Origin: Bacillus gaemokensis
GTDB taxonomy: Bacteria > Bacillota > Bacilli > Bacillales > Bacillaceae_G
Length of the DNA: 64,000 nt
Assembly (NCBI RefSeq): GCF_001590835.1
Contig: NZ_LTAQ01000023.1
Span: forward strand, 101,868-165,867
Direction: 5' to 3'
In this document: positions 9,526 through 18,384 of the stretch, piece after piece
Layout of the letters: every line of letters starts with the position of its first letter
How positions within the stretch are numbered: position 1 is the first letter of the stretch
Translations under genes and position numbers: made by a program
Notes under the pieces: model-generated
Database searches by the model: none
Seen by the model: the letters and a program-made list of their open reading frames with translations, nothing else
What the model was told of the DNA's origin: nothing

Positions 9526-9909
9526 TCACATAATTCCTAAAGAAATTGCAATTAACCAAAATGCATTTTTCTTCTTCTTATAATATTTGTCTCTGTTCAT
9601 TAATAATTTGTCGTAAATATAATCGTCATTACATTTTTTGTTACTCAAATACTTCGCAACAATGATATTACGTTGCTCTTCATCTAAAACATACTGCAGT
9701 ACTTTTTCAATCTGTTCAAACTTCATGCGGTTAAACCTCTCCAACTCACCAATTCTAGAAAATAAAATAACCCCTTCTTTTTTTTGTTCAGCCGCATTTT
9801 CAAAATATATCTTTAACGCACGATATTCTTTTAAAATATTAATTACTTCCTTTTGAACTTTCTTTTCTGTTTCCTTATCAATTGTTGGTAATAAAGATAA
9901 TTGTTTCAA
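9526..9909 (-). CDS. ArpU family phage late-operon regulator
   Basis: This 127-residue protein begins MKQLSLLPTIDKETEKKVQKEVINILKEY and ends with a helix-turn-helix-like segment, RDKYYKKKKNAFWLIAISLGI. Both match the ArpU/RinA-type regulators of phage late genes. Such proteins act as sigma-like activators of packaging and structural operons. No structural gene lies downstream here, so its target genes have probably been lost. It is read after the lysis genes on the same strand, across a hairpin. Confidence 0.7.
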   Translation of the reverse strand: MKQLSLLPTIDKETEKKVQKEVINILKEYRALKIYFENAAEQKKEGVILFSRIGELERFNRMKFEQIEKVLQYVLDEEQRNIIVAKYLSNKKCNDDYIYDKLLMNRDKYYKKKKNAFWLIAISLGIM

Positions 9910-9998
9910 AAAGAATTCCCCCTTGTATTGGATAGAAAAAGATTTAAAAAATGAAGAACTGACTAAAAAATCTCAAACACCTATATCAAAATAAACAA

Positions 9999-10023
9999 GA
10001 GCAATGTCCATAGGACATTGCTC
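9999..10023 (-). terminator. terminator of the lysis cassette
   Basis: GAGCAATGTCC pairs perfectly with GGACATTGCTC around a three-base loop. On the minus strand it is followed by TTGTTTATTTT, directly after the amidase stop. Confidence 0.8.
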
Positions 10024-10031
10024 CTAAATAA

Positions 10032-11084
10032 TTATTTAACTTCTATATAAGATGAGCTTGCCGTAATATAAAATGTCATATTTTTGCTATTATGAACTTT
10101 ATATTGTTTTGAGCCATTTACCATAATTTCAGCATCTATAATAAAACATTCCCCAGCATTTACAACACCAGCGACATCTTTATCTTCCCAAGAAGGCGAG
10201 CTATAGAAGCGTAAATTATCTACCTTAGAAATAATGCGGTGTCCTACAATTGATGAATCCACATTATTCCTTGTATCAAGCCTAATATAAGATGGATCAT
10301 ATTTTATCCATTGATTATCTCCAAGGTTTAACCATCCATCTTCTTCACTCCATACAGCATAAGATTCTGGTTTGTTTATCTGACGAATTACCTGATAACT
10401 TGTTCCAGGCCCTTTTCGTAAATTAACATTAAATCCTTCTACATATACAACATCATGAATAGAAGACACATTTATTTCTAATGATTCAATAGAATAAAAT
10501 TTATCACTAGAATAATTGTATGCACGATTTACATCGGAACGGAATTGAGATTCAGAAACACCATGACTTTGCAAGTAGGATAATGGATCTTCATGTGTTG
10601 TACCCCCAAGGTTTCTACGGACATCATCATGTGTCCATAATCCTTTTTCTACAGATATTCCCTTATCATGTAAAATTTTTGCAAGTAGCTTCACATATTT
10701 ATCATAGGATCGCTTGAATTTATCATAATCAGCAGTTTCACAAAGCTCTACGTGTACAAAGCGGCTATTTGCATTTGGACCTGCACCATATGCAATGTAA
10801 TTTTTATCTGCAATTTGAATTGTTTCATTCCAATCTACTGCATAATGTACAAAAGCTGAACGCCATGTACGAGTTTCATATTTTTGAATATTAATAGCTG
10901 GCGCTTCCAGTGTTGCAGTACTATGTGCAACTACTCCTTCATATGCGCCTACGCCATTTCGATAAGGAATTTTCGGTAAGTTCTCTATAATAAGATCTCT
11001 ATCAGCAAATGCACCTGTAGAAAAACTCACTAAGAATATAAATGTCATAAATACAACTGTAAATAGATATAATACTTTTTTCAT
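10032..11084 (-). CDS. exported N-acetylmuramoyl-L-alanine amidase (phage-type endolysin)
   Basis: This 350-residue protein has an N-terminal signal or membrane segment (residues 1-27, ending GAFADRD). An amidase_2 zinc domain follows (about residues 35-195; HSTATLEAP, FVHYAVDW, HVELCETAD, WTHDDVRRNLGGTTHEDP), then two SH3-like wall-binding repeats (about 213-275 and 283-350; VNLRKGPGTSYQVI). It cuts the amide bond between MurNAc and L-alanine in peptidoglycan. Its coupling to a holin-like gene three bases upstream marks it as a phage lysis gene. The signal peptide suggests holin-independent export. Confidence 0.88.
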   Translation of the reverse strand: MKKVLYLFTVVFMTFIFLVSFSTGAFADRDLIIENLPKIPYRNGVGAYEGVVAHSTATLEAPAINIQKYETRTWRSAFVHYAVDWNETIQIADKNYIAYGAGPNANSRFVHVELCETADYDKFKRSYDKYVKLLAKILHDKGISVEKGLWTHDDVRRNLGGTTHEDPLSYLQSHGVSESQFRSDVNRAYNYSSDKFYSIESLEINVSSIHDVVYVEGFNVNLRKGPGTSYQVIRQINKPESYAVWSEEDGWLNLGDNQWIKYDPSYIRLDTRNNVDSSIVGHRIISKVDNLRFYSSPSWEDKDVAGVVNAGECFIIDAEIMVNGSKQYKVHNSKNMTFYITASSSYIEVK

Positions 11085-11087
11085 AAA

Positions 11088-11348
11088 TTATCTATCCCCT
11101 TTCGTACCCAAAATTTGTTTGATTTCAGATACATCTTTAGATAGAGCACCAAAAGCTTCAGCTTGTTTAGTAATAACAACTTGATTTTCTGTGATTGTCT
11201 GCTGATATTTATCTTCCCGTTCTTTATTCTCTTGACGAGTTGATTCTAATAATTCTTTACTCTCTTTCCTTGTTGAAAATAGCAGCCAAACAAATAAGGC
11301 GCCAAAAGCACCTTGTGATAACACTGTATTAAAAACTTGCTCTTCCAT
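11088..11348 (-). CDS. BhlA/UviB-type holin-like protein
   Basis: This 86-residue protein starts MEEQVFNTVLSQGAFGALFVWLLFS, a single transmembrane helix. A charged coiled-coil region follows and ends SEIKQILG. This is the usual BhlA/UviB bacteriocin-holin design. The ATG at 11348 follows AAGGAG by nine bases. It sits just ahead of the amidase gene and would permeabilise or depolarise the membrane to trigger lysis. Confidence 0.85.
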   Translation of the reverse strand: MEEQVFNTVLSQGAFGALFVWLLFSTRKESKELLESTRQENKEREDKYQQTITENQVVITKQAEAFGALSKDVSEIKQILGTKGDR

Positions 11349-11373
11349 TATCTTCATCTCCTTTTCAATAATA

Positions 11374-11404
11374 AAAATAGAAGCATTCATATGCTTCTAT
11401 TTTT
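11374..11404. terminator. hairpin terminator upstream of the holin
   Basis: AAAATAGAAGCAT pairs with ATGCTTCTATTTT. It separates the lysis genes from the genes to the right. Confidence 0.7.
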
Positions 11405-11957
11405 AAAAGTGTAATTTTGTTAGATTTTTAAAGTACATGTCTCTAATTATTTGTACTTTTCATAAGAATATTTTCTAATTAAATTTCAAGTAATTTGATC
11501 TGCTTTTTTCTTCAGTTAGTACTTTTAACAAATAATTGCTTTAAACTATATAAATCTAGATTCTTTATTCCGAAAAATACAACAACTACTTTTACCTACT
11601 AATAGTATACCAACAATAAATCAACTGCATTGTGTTATAAATGTGGCAGGGGTGTGGCATCATTCTATCTTACAACCCTTTCTTCTAATATTTTCAGGAG
11701 AAATAGATTAACTGATTTCTTTCTTAAACTTCTTCTTACAATCCCAAATTAACTTCTATATTCACTCATGTTTTTTTGAACATTCACGCAATATCATTAG
11801 TCTTTTCAATATACTTCTTCACTTCTAGTCAATTAATAGAGAATTTTTTTCTCCCTCTAATATGCTATACTCACTATCTTATATTCTCTTTATTTGAGAT
11901 AAGCCATCATTATAAATAGAAATGAAAAAGAGGAAGCAATCTGCTTCCCCTCCTTAC
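11405..11957. other. intergenic region, no gene seen
   Basis: AT-rich sequence of about 550 bases without a supported reading frame. A GGAAGCA/TGCTTCC hairpin near 11932-11947 is likely the terminator of the broken gene at 11958. Confidence 0.4.
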
Positions 11958-12293
11958 TTATCGGTAAATCTTAAAGCTATCTGTTTTATTGTATTTAGCT
12001 GCTCCACCAGCAGATAATTTTCCGTATACACGATAGTCACCCGGAAAATTATCTGTGATGTTGAATGATCTTGTTACATTATTTGCAAAGCTACCTAATA
12101 AAGTATCAGTTGTAGACCATTCTCCGTTAACAAGACGTTGTAAGTAAATTGTATAGCTCCATGTGTAACCCGGTGCATTGTTCACTTGTGTGAAATCTAC
12201 TGTTGTAGCTCCAGAACTGTAATAACTCGCATCCGTCTAACCGCTTACCTGTGAAGTATAACCATTATAACCACCATGAATATAACATGCCAG
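11958..12293 (-). pseudogene. broken paralogue of the beta-rich protein at 12316
   Basis: The frame encodes a relative of the neighbouring gene: YSSGATTVDFTQVNNAPG, TIYLQRLVNGEWSTTDT, GSFANNVTRSFNITDN and a C-terminal FKIYR all align. Two lesions are visible. The start is CTG (12291-12293) where the sister gene has ATG, although the GAGGAGG site is still in place. The conserved tryptophan codon after VSG is TAG. A short in-frame ATG (12185) could give a 75-residue C-terminal piece, but has no good ribosome site. Confidence 0.75.
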
Positions 12294-12315
12294 TTTGTTT
12301 CCTCCTCAAAGATTT

Positions 12316-12636
12316 TTAGCGGTAAACATTAAAAGCATCTGTATAGTTTGTGCTACCGCCATATACACCTTTAACACGATATAGACCAGGTAAATTATCC
12401 GTAATATTGAATGATCTTGTTACATTGTTTTTAAAGCTACCAGATGCTGTGTCAGTAGTATTCCATGTACCATTTGCATTACGCTGTAAATAAATTGTAT
12501 AATATACTGTCGCACCCGGAACATTGTTCACTTGAGTAAAATCTACTGACGTAGCACCAGAACCATAAGAATTTGCATCTGTCCAACCACTTACTGTAGA
12601 TGTACTTCCAGATGTGTTATAAACATAACTTGCCAT
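12316..12636 (-). CDS. small beta-rich protein of unknown function
   Basis: This 106-residue protein is rich in Ser, Thr, Asn, Gly and Tyr (MASYVYNTSGSTSTVSGWTD) and lacks a signal peptide. It looks like one immunoglobulin-like or lectin-like beta-sandwich. A damaged tandem paralogue lies immediately downstream. The start is preceded by GAGGAAATAAC. I do not recognise the family. Its place next to the phage lysis genes suggests lysogenic cargo released on lysis, but this is inference only. Confidence 0.65.
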   Translation of the reverse strand: MASYVYNTSGSTSTVSGWTDANSYGSGATSVDFTQVNNVPGATVYYTIYLQRNANGTWNTTDTASGSFKNNVTRSFNITDNLPGLYRVKGVYGGSTNYTDAFNVYR

Positions 12637-13188
12637 GTTATTTCCTCCTCAAATTTTGTTTGTTTTATCTTTTGTTTTTAGAAGGTGTTGTATTGTCCCT
12701 CTAGTAATCATAGTATCGTTAATTCCGCTATAAAAGCTCCTCAAAAAAATCTTCTTTTTATCAGAATTTTATTATTCTATACTTTTCTCGGCTATTCATA
12801 AAACCATATATTGATTCATAAAAATAATAGGAGTATTTCATCTTGTGTTTACTTCTATTTGATAATAAAAAAAACCGCTACTACTTAAGTAACAGTTCAC
12901 ATATTATATAGGATTGAAATTATTTTATTAAAATTGCTTACCTTTCCTTACTAACTACTTTAAGTAAACCAAGTACTGAAATTATCGTATCTAATTAGCA
13001 CCTGAAAAATTTTCCTATCTCGATCTATTTAGCCAAAATCCTAAAGAATTCTCTCGCTTGTAAATGTGCAGAACCAAGTCCAATGAAAGCCGGAGATGAA
13101 TTTCAGTTTGGTGTAACCAAAAGGTTTTATTATACTGTATTTGTACAGATTGCTCTTTGAAAACTAACAATAAATTTATAGCACTGAC
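12637..13188. other. intergenic region with coding remnant
   Basis: No intact gene. Around 13052-13160 on the plus strand a 34-codon open stretch (containing SPMKAGDEFQFGV) looks like the leftover of a coding sequence without a start. The rest is AT-rich with no clear signal. Confidence 0.4.
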
Positions 13189-13644
13189 TCACTTATGTGT
13201 CATTGAAAGAGCTTGATCATCCCACCGCTTCATGTTACTGCTCACTCTTCTAATATGATCATAGCTATAATTTAACAATTCAGCTATTTGTTTTAAATTC
13301 ATTCCTTTTACATCTCGATAATACATAATACGCTTTTCTAAATCAGTCATTTTCTCCATCACCAATCTACCTTGATCCATTACCGTTTGTTTTTCCTTTA
13401 CTAGCTCAGTTAGTACATGCATTTTATCAGCAATTTTATTATTTCTAATTAGTATTTCATCTAAACCTAATGGTACTTTCCCACCTAATACACGTTCTTT
13501 CTCATAATTAACTACACCATTAAATTTAGGTGCGGTCATGTTCATATTTTTTATCAGAAACTTATGTTCTATCTCTAAATCTTGGATTTGAATCTTCAAC
13601 ATCTCAATTTCTTGCTCTAAATCCTGCATAAAAGATACTTGCAT
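13189..13644 (-). CDS. phage sigma-70 region 4-like regulator
   Basis: This 151-residue protein has an N-terminal coiled coil (residues 5-30). Its C-terminal helix-turn-helix (about 105-140, MTDLEKRIMYYRDVKGMNLKQIAELLNYSYDHIRRV) resembles sigma-factor region 4 and the phage DUF1492/RinA-like proteins. Such proteins commonly activate late phage genes. It lies downstream of the replication genes on the same strand, which fits that role. The exact family is uncertain. Confidence 0.65.
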   Translation of the reverse strand: MQVSFMQDLEQEIEMLKIQIQDLEIEHKFLIKNMNMTAPKFNGVVNYEKERVLGGKVPLGLDEILIRNNKIADKMHVLTELVKEKQTVMDQGRLVMEKMTDLEKRIMYYRDVKGMNLKQIAELLNYSYDHIRRVSSNMKRWDDQALSMTHK

Positions 13645-13701
13645 CTTACAGCCTCCTACTTGTATATATTCGTTTTATCTATTCATATTATTTCATTCTT
13701 T

Positions 13702-13872
13702 TTAATTTGTTTTATGCGCTTCATTCTCTCTTGATACATCATCAAATCGATCTATTTTTGTCATTATCAATTTTTCTAATTGTTTTTCACTAAGTTCCCA
13801 TAATTGATAGTTATTAAATTTGTATACTCCGTTCTTAATTAAATACATAATTTTCTGATCTTTATTTACCAT
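13702..13872 (-). CDS. small Fbp/FbpA-like protein
   Basis: This 56-residue protein (MVNKDQKIMYLIKNGVYKFNNYQLWELSEKQLEKL...) starts at an ATG five bases after TTAGGAGG. The pattern of a hydrophobic N-terminal helix, then Q-LWELS-x-x-QLE, resembles FbpA-type Fur-regulated basic proteins and similar phage-borne proteins. I see no convincing Fur box. It belongs to the phage early/middle gene string. Confidence 0.55.
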   Translation of the reverse strand: MVNKDQKIMYLIKNGVYKFNNYQLWELSEKQLEKLIMTKIDRFDDVSRENEAHKTN

Positions 13873-14014
13873 TTATCCTCCTAAGATTAAATTGTTATAA
13901 CCCAATTTATTTATAAGGATATTAAGATTATAAATATAATTCTTTTGCTACTTTCCCCGTGAATTACACTACCTATTATCAAGATTTTGTATTCCTTCTA
14001 ACATACACACTTAT

Positions 14015-14230
14015 TTATAAGTTAGATACATCCATACCACGTTGTATCATATATTGAATTAAATATTGATTCATTCTTTTTCTAAATCTTGATTGATAAT
14101 AGTAGTCGAGCTTACTAACATCCTCTAAAAAAGTTAGTACCTTTCGTTCAAATACAAGATATTCAATTAATAGCCATGCACTTACTATTCCATCTCTCTT
14201 TGCTTCTGTATAATAGTCTAATATTGTCAT
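14015..14230 (-). CDS. small phage protein of unknown function
   Basis: A 71-residue charged helical protein that begins MTILDYYTEAKRDG. The frame is open to a TTG at 14251, but the ATG at 14230 has AAGGA upstream. It begins five bases before the end of the DnaB-like helicase gene coordinates (14235), so the two are translationally adjacent. The function is not recognisable. Confidence 0.6.
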   Translation of the reverse strand: MTILDYYTEAKRDGIVSAWLLIEYLVFERKVLTFLEDVSKLDYYYQSRFRKRMNQYLIQYMIQRGMDVSNL

Positions 14231-14234
14231 AACA

Positions 14235-15542
14235 TCACATTCCTTTATCAAAATATAAATTTGTTTTTTTAACGAACTGAAATGGCAATGTCGCTACAAA
14301 TCCATTACGGTTTTTTGCTATAATTAATTCAACATCATGGAATTCTTGTTCTTCTTGTTGCTCTCTATTGAAATATGCCGGACGATGAGGAAAAATAATT
14401 AGGTCAGCAATCTCCTCGATACTTCCAGATTCACGAATATCTGCCATTGTAGGTGCCTTGTCTTGCTTTCCCTCAATACTACGATTTAATTGCGCTACAA
14501 GTATAATTGGTACACTGTACTCTCTTTGTATTTCCTTTAACTGTTTCATAATGTATGTGAATTTGAGATGATTATTTTGAAACGATTCCTCTACATCGAT
14601 ATGACCTAGATGATCTATTGCAAAAAGATGCTTTTTACCAGGATTTTCCTTTACAATTTTACGAATTACCGTCCGAATTTGATTGATATTCTTTTCTGGA
14701 CGAACGTTGATAGAAAGCTCTGCTAACTTACCACATGCTTTATGGTATTTCTCCCAGTATTGTTGCTTTCCATAAAAAAACTTATTCGGATTGTTCATTG
14801 TCGCAACAGGAATTTTTCCTTCTGCAGCAATCCATCTATCAATAATCTTATTTTCATCCATTTCACAAGAGAAAAATGTACCCATATAGTCCTTACTTTG
14901 ATGTGCTCCACGCCGCATAGTTTCCAAAACAAATGCTGTTTTTCCTACTGATGGACGTGCTGCCACAATAATTAAATCTGATGGTTGCCAACCATCTAAC
15001 CCTTTATCAAGAGTGTTGAATCCAGTAGGCGTTCCACTTATTCCATTTTCCGGCATTTGACTATGCATCAGAATTCGCTTCTTTAATTTTTCCTGAAACG
15101 AAGGCTGTGATTTAATAGTTGTGACCTGAACATTATTAATTTTAGATATAAGTGTATTAAGCTGCTTAAAACTATGTGTAAATTTTGATTTATCTTTAAA
15201 CTCCTCAACTGTATGGAGTGCTTCCTCAATTGCAACAAACTCTATCATTCTTTCTTCTGTATATTTAAAATTATAATTAAACACTCCTAATTCGTACAAA
15301 TTACTTAATGTATTTATCCCACCAAACATAGCCATCTTTTCTTTTCCAACTTGAGAGAGCGAGACCATATCAACAGGTTTTTCATCACATCGAAGTTCTT
15401 TCATTATCTTAAATAAATTTTTGTTATAAATATTTAAATAATGCTTTTGTTTTAATCTTGTTTCATCTATTAAACCATTGTCATGAATCATCATCCCTAG
15501 GCTACAACACTCATTTTCATAATGTACTTGATACTTGTCCAT
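14235..15542 (-). CDS. phage replicative DNA helicase (DnaB-like)
   Basis: This 435-residue protein has an N-terminal DnaB-type helical domain (about 1-100). A RecA-fold motor follows with Walker A ARPSVGKTAF (near residue 195), FSCEM, a Walker B-like LFAIDHLGHID and LVAQLNRSIEGK. It unwinds DNA at the replication fork as a hexamer. The ATG at 15542 is chosen over a GTG nine bases earlier because GAGGTG lies seven bases upstream. It follows an initiator-like gene, so the pair forms a phage replication module. Confidence 0.9.
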   Translation of the reverse strand: MDKYQVHYENECCSLGMMIHDNGLIDETRLKQKHYLNIYNKNLFKIMKELRCDEKPVDMVSLSQVGKEKMAMFGGINTLSNLYELGVFNYNFKYTEERMIEFVAIEEALHTVEEFKDKSKFTHSFKQLNTLISKINNVQVTTIKSQPSFQEKLKKRILMHSQMPENGISGTPTGFNTLDKGLDGWQPSDLIIVAARPSVGKTAFVLETMRRGAHQSKDYMGTFFSCEMDENKIIDRWIAAEGKIPVATMNNPNKFFYGKQQYWEKYHKACGKLAELSINVRPEKNINQIRTVIRKIVKENPGKKHLFAIDHLGHIDVEESFQNNHLKFTYIMKQLKEIQREYSVPIILVAQLNRSIEGKQDKAPTMADIRESGSIEEIADLIIFPHRPAYFNREQQEEQEFHDVELIIAKNRNGFVATLPFQFVKKTNLYFDKGM

Positions 15543-15552
15543 TCGATACACC

Positions 15553-16293
15553 TCAGTCTAATAAGTTATCTATAGAAAATTTGTCTGTTTGGTGCAAAAC
15601 TGTTTGTGTTTTTGGTTTTATTTGATCAGCATACTCCAGATAACATTCATTGTTGAAGAAAGTAGTAGCATGTTTTATAAACCTTGTTTCTATCTCATTT
15701 CCTTTAATATATTCAGCATATCTTTGTGCCCCTAAACTTATCATTTCAATAGAATGTTTTTTAATAGCCAATTTAAATGATTTATAACCTAGTTTTTTAT
15801 CAATCTTTTTAGGATATAGCCTCCATAATTGTTCAAATTCTTCAGAGTAATCCGAGTTTTCGCGTTGAATATTTTTTGTTAACTTAGTTTTGTTAAAATT
15901 AGTATTGTTTGTGTTCCCTTCGGATACTACCTCTGGTTTCTCTAAGACACTCCCCTGGTCTCTTTCCAATATCATATCTTGTTTTCTTGAGATACCAGGT
16001 GTTGGTAACAGGTGATACAGGTTAGAAAGATTGTCGCCTTTATCATCTTTTCTTGTTGTTTTTGCAATATATTTTTTCTCTACCAAAATCTTGATACACT
16101 CAATAATCTTTTTTTTTCCACATCCAACCTTTTTAGCAAGTGTATTAAGTGATGGAAAAGCTGATTTTGTTTCTTTATTTGCATACCTAGCGATTACAGC
16201 ATAGGTTTTAAACGCGTAAACATCTAAGTCACCATTATCTATAACTTCATTTTCTATCATAAAAAATCCGCCTCGTTTATCAATAAAGTTCAT
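15553..16293 (-). CDS. helix-turn-helix replication initiator-like protein
   Basis: This 246-residue protein has an N-terminal winged helix (about 20-95; SAFPSLNTLAKKVGCGKKKIIECIKIL, then an IAKTTRKDDKGDNLSNLYHL wing). A Ser/Asn-rich linker follows, then a C-terminal domain with FEQLWRLYPKKIDKKLGYKSFK, typical of phage and plasmid replication proteins. It probably binds the phage origin and loads the adjacent DnaB helicase. The start follows GGAGG by three bases (GGAGGATCTATG). Confidence 0.75.
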   Translation of the reverse strand: MNFIDKRGGFFMIENEVIDNGDLDVYAFKTYAVIARYANKETKSAFPSLNTLAKKVGCGKKKIIECIKILVEKKYIAKTTRKDDKGDNLSNLYHLLPTPGISRKQDMILERDQGSVLEKPEVVSEGNTNNTNFNKTKLTKNIQRENSDYSEEFEQLWRLYPKKIDKKLGYKSFKLAIKKHSIEMISLGAQRYAEYIKGNEIETRFIKHATTFFNNECYLEYADQIKPKTQTVLHQTDKFSIDNLLD

Positions 16294-16425
16294 AGATCCT
16301 CCTTCTCCACCCAACGCTCATAAAGCGTGTAAAGATTCATTCCATTACAAAATATTTATTGTGTTAGTACTATATATTATTTGATACAGTTCGCTTTACA
16401 TCCCTTGCAAATCAGTTTGTATATT

Positions 16426-16608
16426 TTAAAAGGGAACTCGGTCCTCTTCTTCCTTTTGGCTTAATTCATATATTTCTTCTAATACTTGCAAACCATGTTC
16501 ATATGCAAGTATCATCGCCGTTGAAAATAAATCATGATTTTGTTTATGTTTTTCAATTAATCTTAAAAAAATTCTTCTTTCTAAATGGAACTTTTCATCT
16601 AGACGCAT
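16426..16608 (-). CDS. small phage protein of unknown function
   Basis: A 60-residue acidic helical protein (MRLDEKFHLERRIFLRLIEKH) with AGGTG six bases before the ATG. It starts right after the cysteine-rich gene upstream (stop at 16610). No known family is apparent. Confidence 0.6.
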   Translation of the reverse strand: MRLDEKFHLERRIFLRLIEKHKQNHDLFSTAMILAYEHGLQVLEEIYELSQKEEEDRVPF

Positions 16609-16609
16609 T

Positions 16610-16813
16610 TTATTCACCTGCCACTTTCTTTATAGAATAATTTTCAACATAGTGTTTAATACATTCTGTCTCACAATGAAGATAATCTCCATCAAAGTCA
16701 TAATAATTCTCACCAAAATAAATTTCACCTCGACACCCTTCACAATATTCTAGAAAGTCATTCCTACTAGAATCGAAACACTGATTGTAAGTCATTGGAT
16801 TTTCAATCACCAT
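16610..16813 (-). CDS. small cysteine-rich (zinc-binding) phage protein
   Basis: A 67-residue protein with C-E-G-C near residue 26 and C-E-T-E-C near residue 49, a likely zinc-binding fold like other phage zinc-ribbon proteins. GGAGAAATTG precedes the ATG at 16813. The role is unknown. It is translationally linked to the next gene. Confidence 0.65.
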   Translation of the reverse strand: MVIENPMTYNQCFDSSRNDFLEYCEGCRGEIYFGENYYDFDGDYLHCETECIKHYVENYSIKKVAGE

Positions 16814-16901
16814 CAATTTCTCCTATCTTTTGAGATAAAATAACTAGGAAACTAATAATTGTTTTATTTTATATATGAGGTTTAATAATTGAGGCTTTCT
16901 A

Positions 16902-17165
16902 CTACAATTTATTCTTTTGTTTCGTAGGAGGATTAATTTTTATATTTTTCCTAACCCCTATTAAGCAATCATATTCTGTTTTTCTTCTAAACAACTCCAA
17001 TAACTGTTTACGAGCTGCAGTACCTTCGGCTAGCCATTTCATGTATTCTTCTCGGTCTTTCATATGTAAAGCTACTATTTGCTTTTTTATTGTATGATTC
17101 AAAAGATGAATTAAACTATTAGCTTCTTTCTCATGATGTGGTAAGATCCTATTTCTAAAGGCCAT
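16902..17165 (-). CDS. hypothetical phage protein
   Basis: An 87-residue basic helical protein (MAFRNRILPHHEKEANSLIHLLNHTIKKQ) in the phage early gene string, ending in a Lys-rich tail. No family recognised. Confidence 0.6.
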   Translation of the reverse strand: MAFRNRILPHHEKEANSLIHLLNHTIKKQIVALHMKDREEYMKWLAEGTAARKQLLELFRRKTEYDCLIGVRKNIKINPPTKQKNKL

Positions 17166-17241
17166 ACATGAATTCTCCTCTATTTGTTTTTACATATGTT
17201 CACTGATAATTGAAAAGTAATCCTATGTGAATTTCTTTTAT

Positions 17242-17964
17242 TTATGCTGTTGCATTCTTCTTATTTAAAAGTTTATCTGCCACTCTTACTGCATCTTCTA
17301 ACTGATTCGTAATCGCTAAGTATTGAGGAGCTGTTATTCGTTTCAGTGCATGCTTTTTTTTATAATTATTCATTTTCATTTTTAAATTTGTTCTATATGC
17401 TCTGTTATAGACAGATCTAAATACTCTCCATGCTTTTTGGAAGCTAATACCTTCATTCAAAGCCAAGAGCTGAATCATTTTATTTAAACGTTGCTGTAGA
17501 CAACTCTCTGTATTAAGAGTATCAAGACTATTAATACGATGTTCTACAGTTCTTACTTGTTTCTCTAATTGTTGAATTATAAGTAAAATCTCTACCGGTA
17601 TTTTTTCACAATTCCAATTACTCTCTTTTACATGTTTAAATTCTTTTAAAAATTTAATCTTCACTTTTAAAGCTTCTGCATTTATATCTCCCATTGTTAC
17701 AAATGCAAATGCACTTTCTGTGAGTGTAAACTTAGGGTATTCTATTCCTTTAATGGTATAACTCGACTTAATAAAATTAGCTTTTGAAAAATCACTTTCC
17801 CCAGCTTCGTTTAATTTTTGAATCTGATTTACAATAGTATGTATTACAGATTTATGTTCTTCCTTCATCATGTAAGCAATTATTAAACTATCAGTAACAA
17901 GCTTATTTCCTTCCATAAATACCAAATTGCCAACTATATCTTCTCTCTTTTTTTCAACACCCAT
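17242..17964 (-). CDS. Rha family phage regulatory protein with ORF6C domain
   Basis: This 240-residue protein has an N-terminal pRha domain (about 12-110; KLVTDSLIIAYMMKEEHKSVIHTI, SSYTIKGIEYPKFTLTESAFAFVTMG). Its C-terminal helical domain (about 135-240; LNKMIQLLALNEGISFQKAWRVFRSVYNRAYRTNLKMKMNNYKK) is of the ORF6C antirepressor kind. Rha proteins regulate phage development and interfere with related phages. The start follows GGAGGGG by six bases. It lies just downstream of the Cro-like gene. Confidence 0.85.
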   Translation of the reverse strand: MGVEKKREDIVGNLVFMEGNKLVTDSLIIAYMMKEEHKSVIHTIVNQIQKLNEAGESDFSKANFIKSSYTIKGIEYPKFTLTESAFAFVTMGDINAEALKVKIKFLKEFKHVKESNWNCEKIPVEILLIIQQLEKQVRTVEHRINSLDTLNTESCLQQRLNKMIQLLALNEGISFQKAWRVFRSVYNRAYRTNLKMKMNNYKKKHALKRITAPQYLAITNQLEDAVRVADKLLNKKNATA

Positions 17965-18008
17965 ATATATCCCCTCCACTTTTATAAATCACAGGTTTAC
18001 TTAAACTA

Positions 18009-18191
18009 TTAAAAAAAAAGTTCTTTTGGATCTTCTTCAAGAGCAATTGCAATTTTTAATGCCAGCTCTATTTTTAAATTTCTTTTATTATTTTCTATAT
18101 ACCAATAGTGCATTTTCGTTATCCCAACCTTATTAGCAACCTCTTCATAAGTCCATCCTTTTTCTATTCTTTTTCTCTTTAATTTTTGCAA
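18009..18191 (-). CDS. Cro-like helix-turn-helix regulator
   Basis: A 60-residue XRE-type DNA-binding protein with the helix-turn-helix TYEEVANKVGITKMHYWYIENNKR. The best start is TTG 18191 (LQKLKRKRIEKGW), because GGAAGGGG lies upstream. An in-frame ATG at 18209 has no ribosome site. Its own promoter carries an operator in the spacer that is also found at the CI-like gene, so it is the probable lytic-side repressor. Confidence 0.8.
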   Translation of the reverse strand: MQKLKRKRIEKGWTYEEVANKVGITKMHYWYIENNKRNLKIELALKIAIALEEDPKELFF

Positions 18192-18222
18192 GGCGATTAC
18201 CCCTTCCATTATCTATATTCTT

Positions 18223-18251
18223 ATTATAAATAAACTACAAGTTTATTTCAA
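18223..18251 (-). promoter_or_regulatory. sigma-A promoter with operator for the Cro-like gene
   Basis: TTGAAA (18246-18251), a 17-base spacer and TATAAT (18223-18228) form a near-perfect minus-strand promoter. The spacer is filled by an inverted repeat, ATAAAC-N5-GTTTAT (18230-18246). The CI-like promoter has the same TAAAC-N5-GTTTA core. Confidence 0.75.
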
Positions 18252-18384
18252 GTGTTTTTTAGAAAAAACACAACCAAAATTATCTTCAACAAAATATGTA
18301 TTTTCCTGGTGATTTCAATATTTAATTAGAATGATATATAATAAAAAATATTTATTAAACATATACATTAAAAGAAAAAGCCCC

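Noticed and set aside
12185-12294. Short ATG start for the broken beta-rich twin
   Set aside because: The intact frame, ribosome site and paralogue show the original start was at 12293, now CTG.
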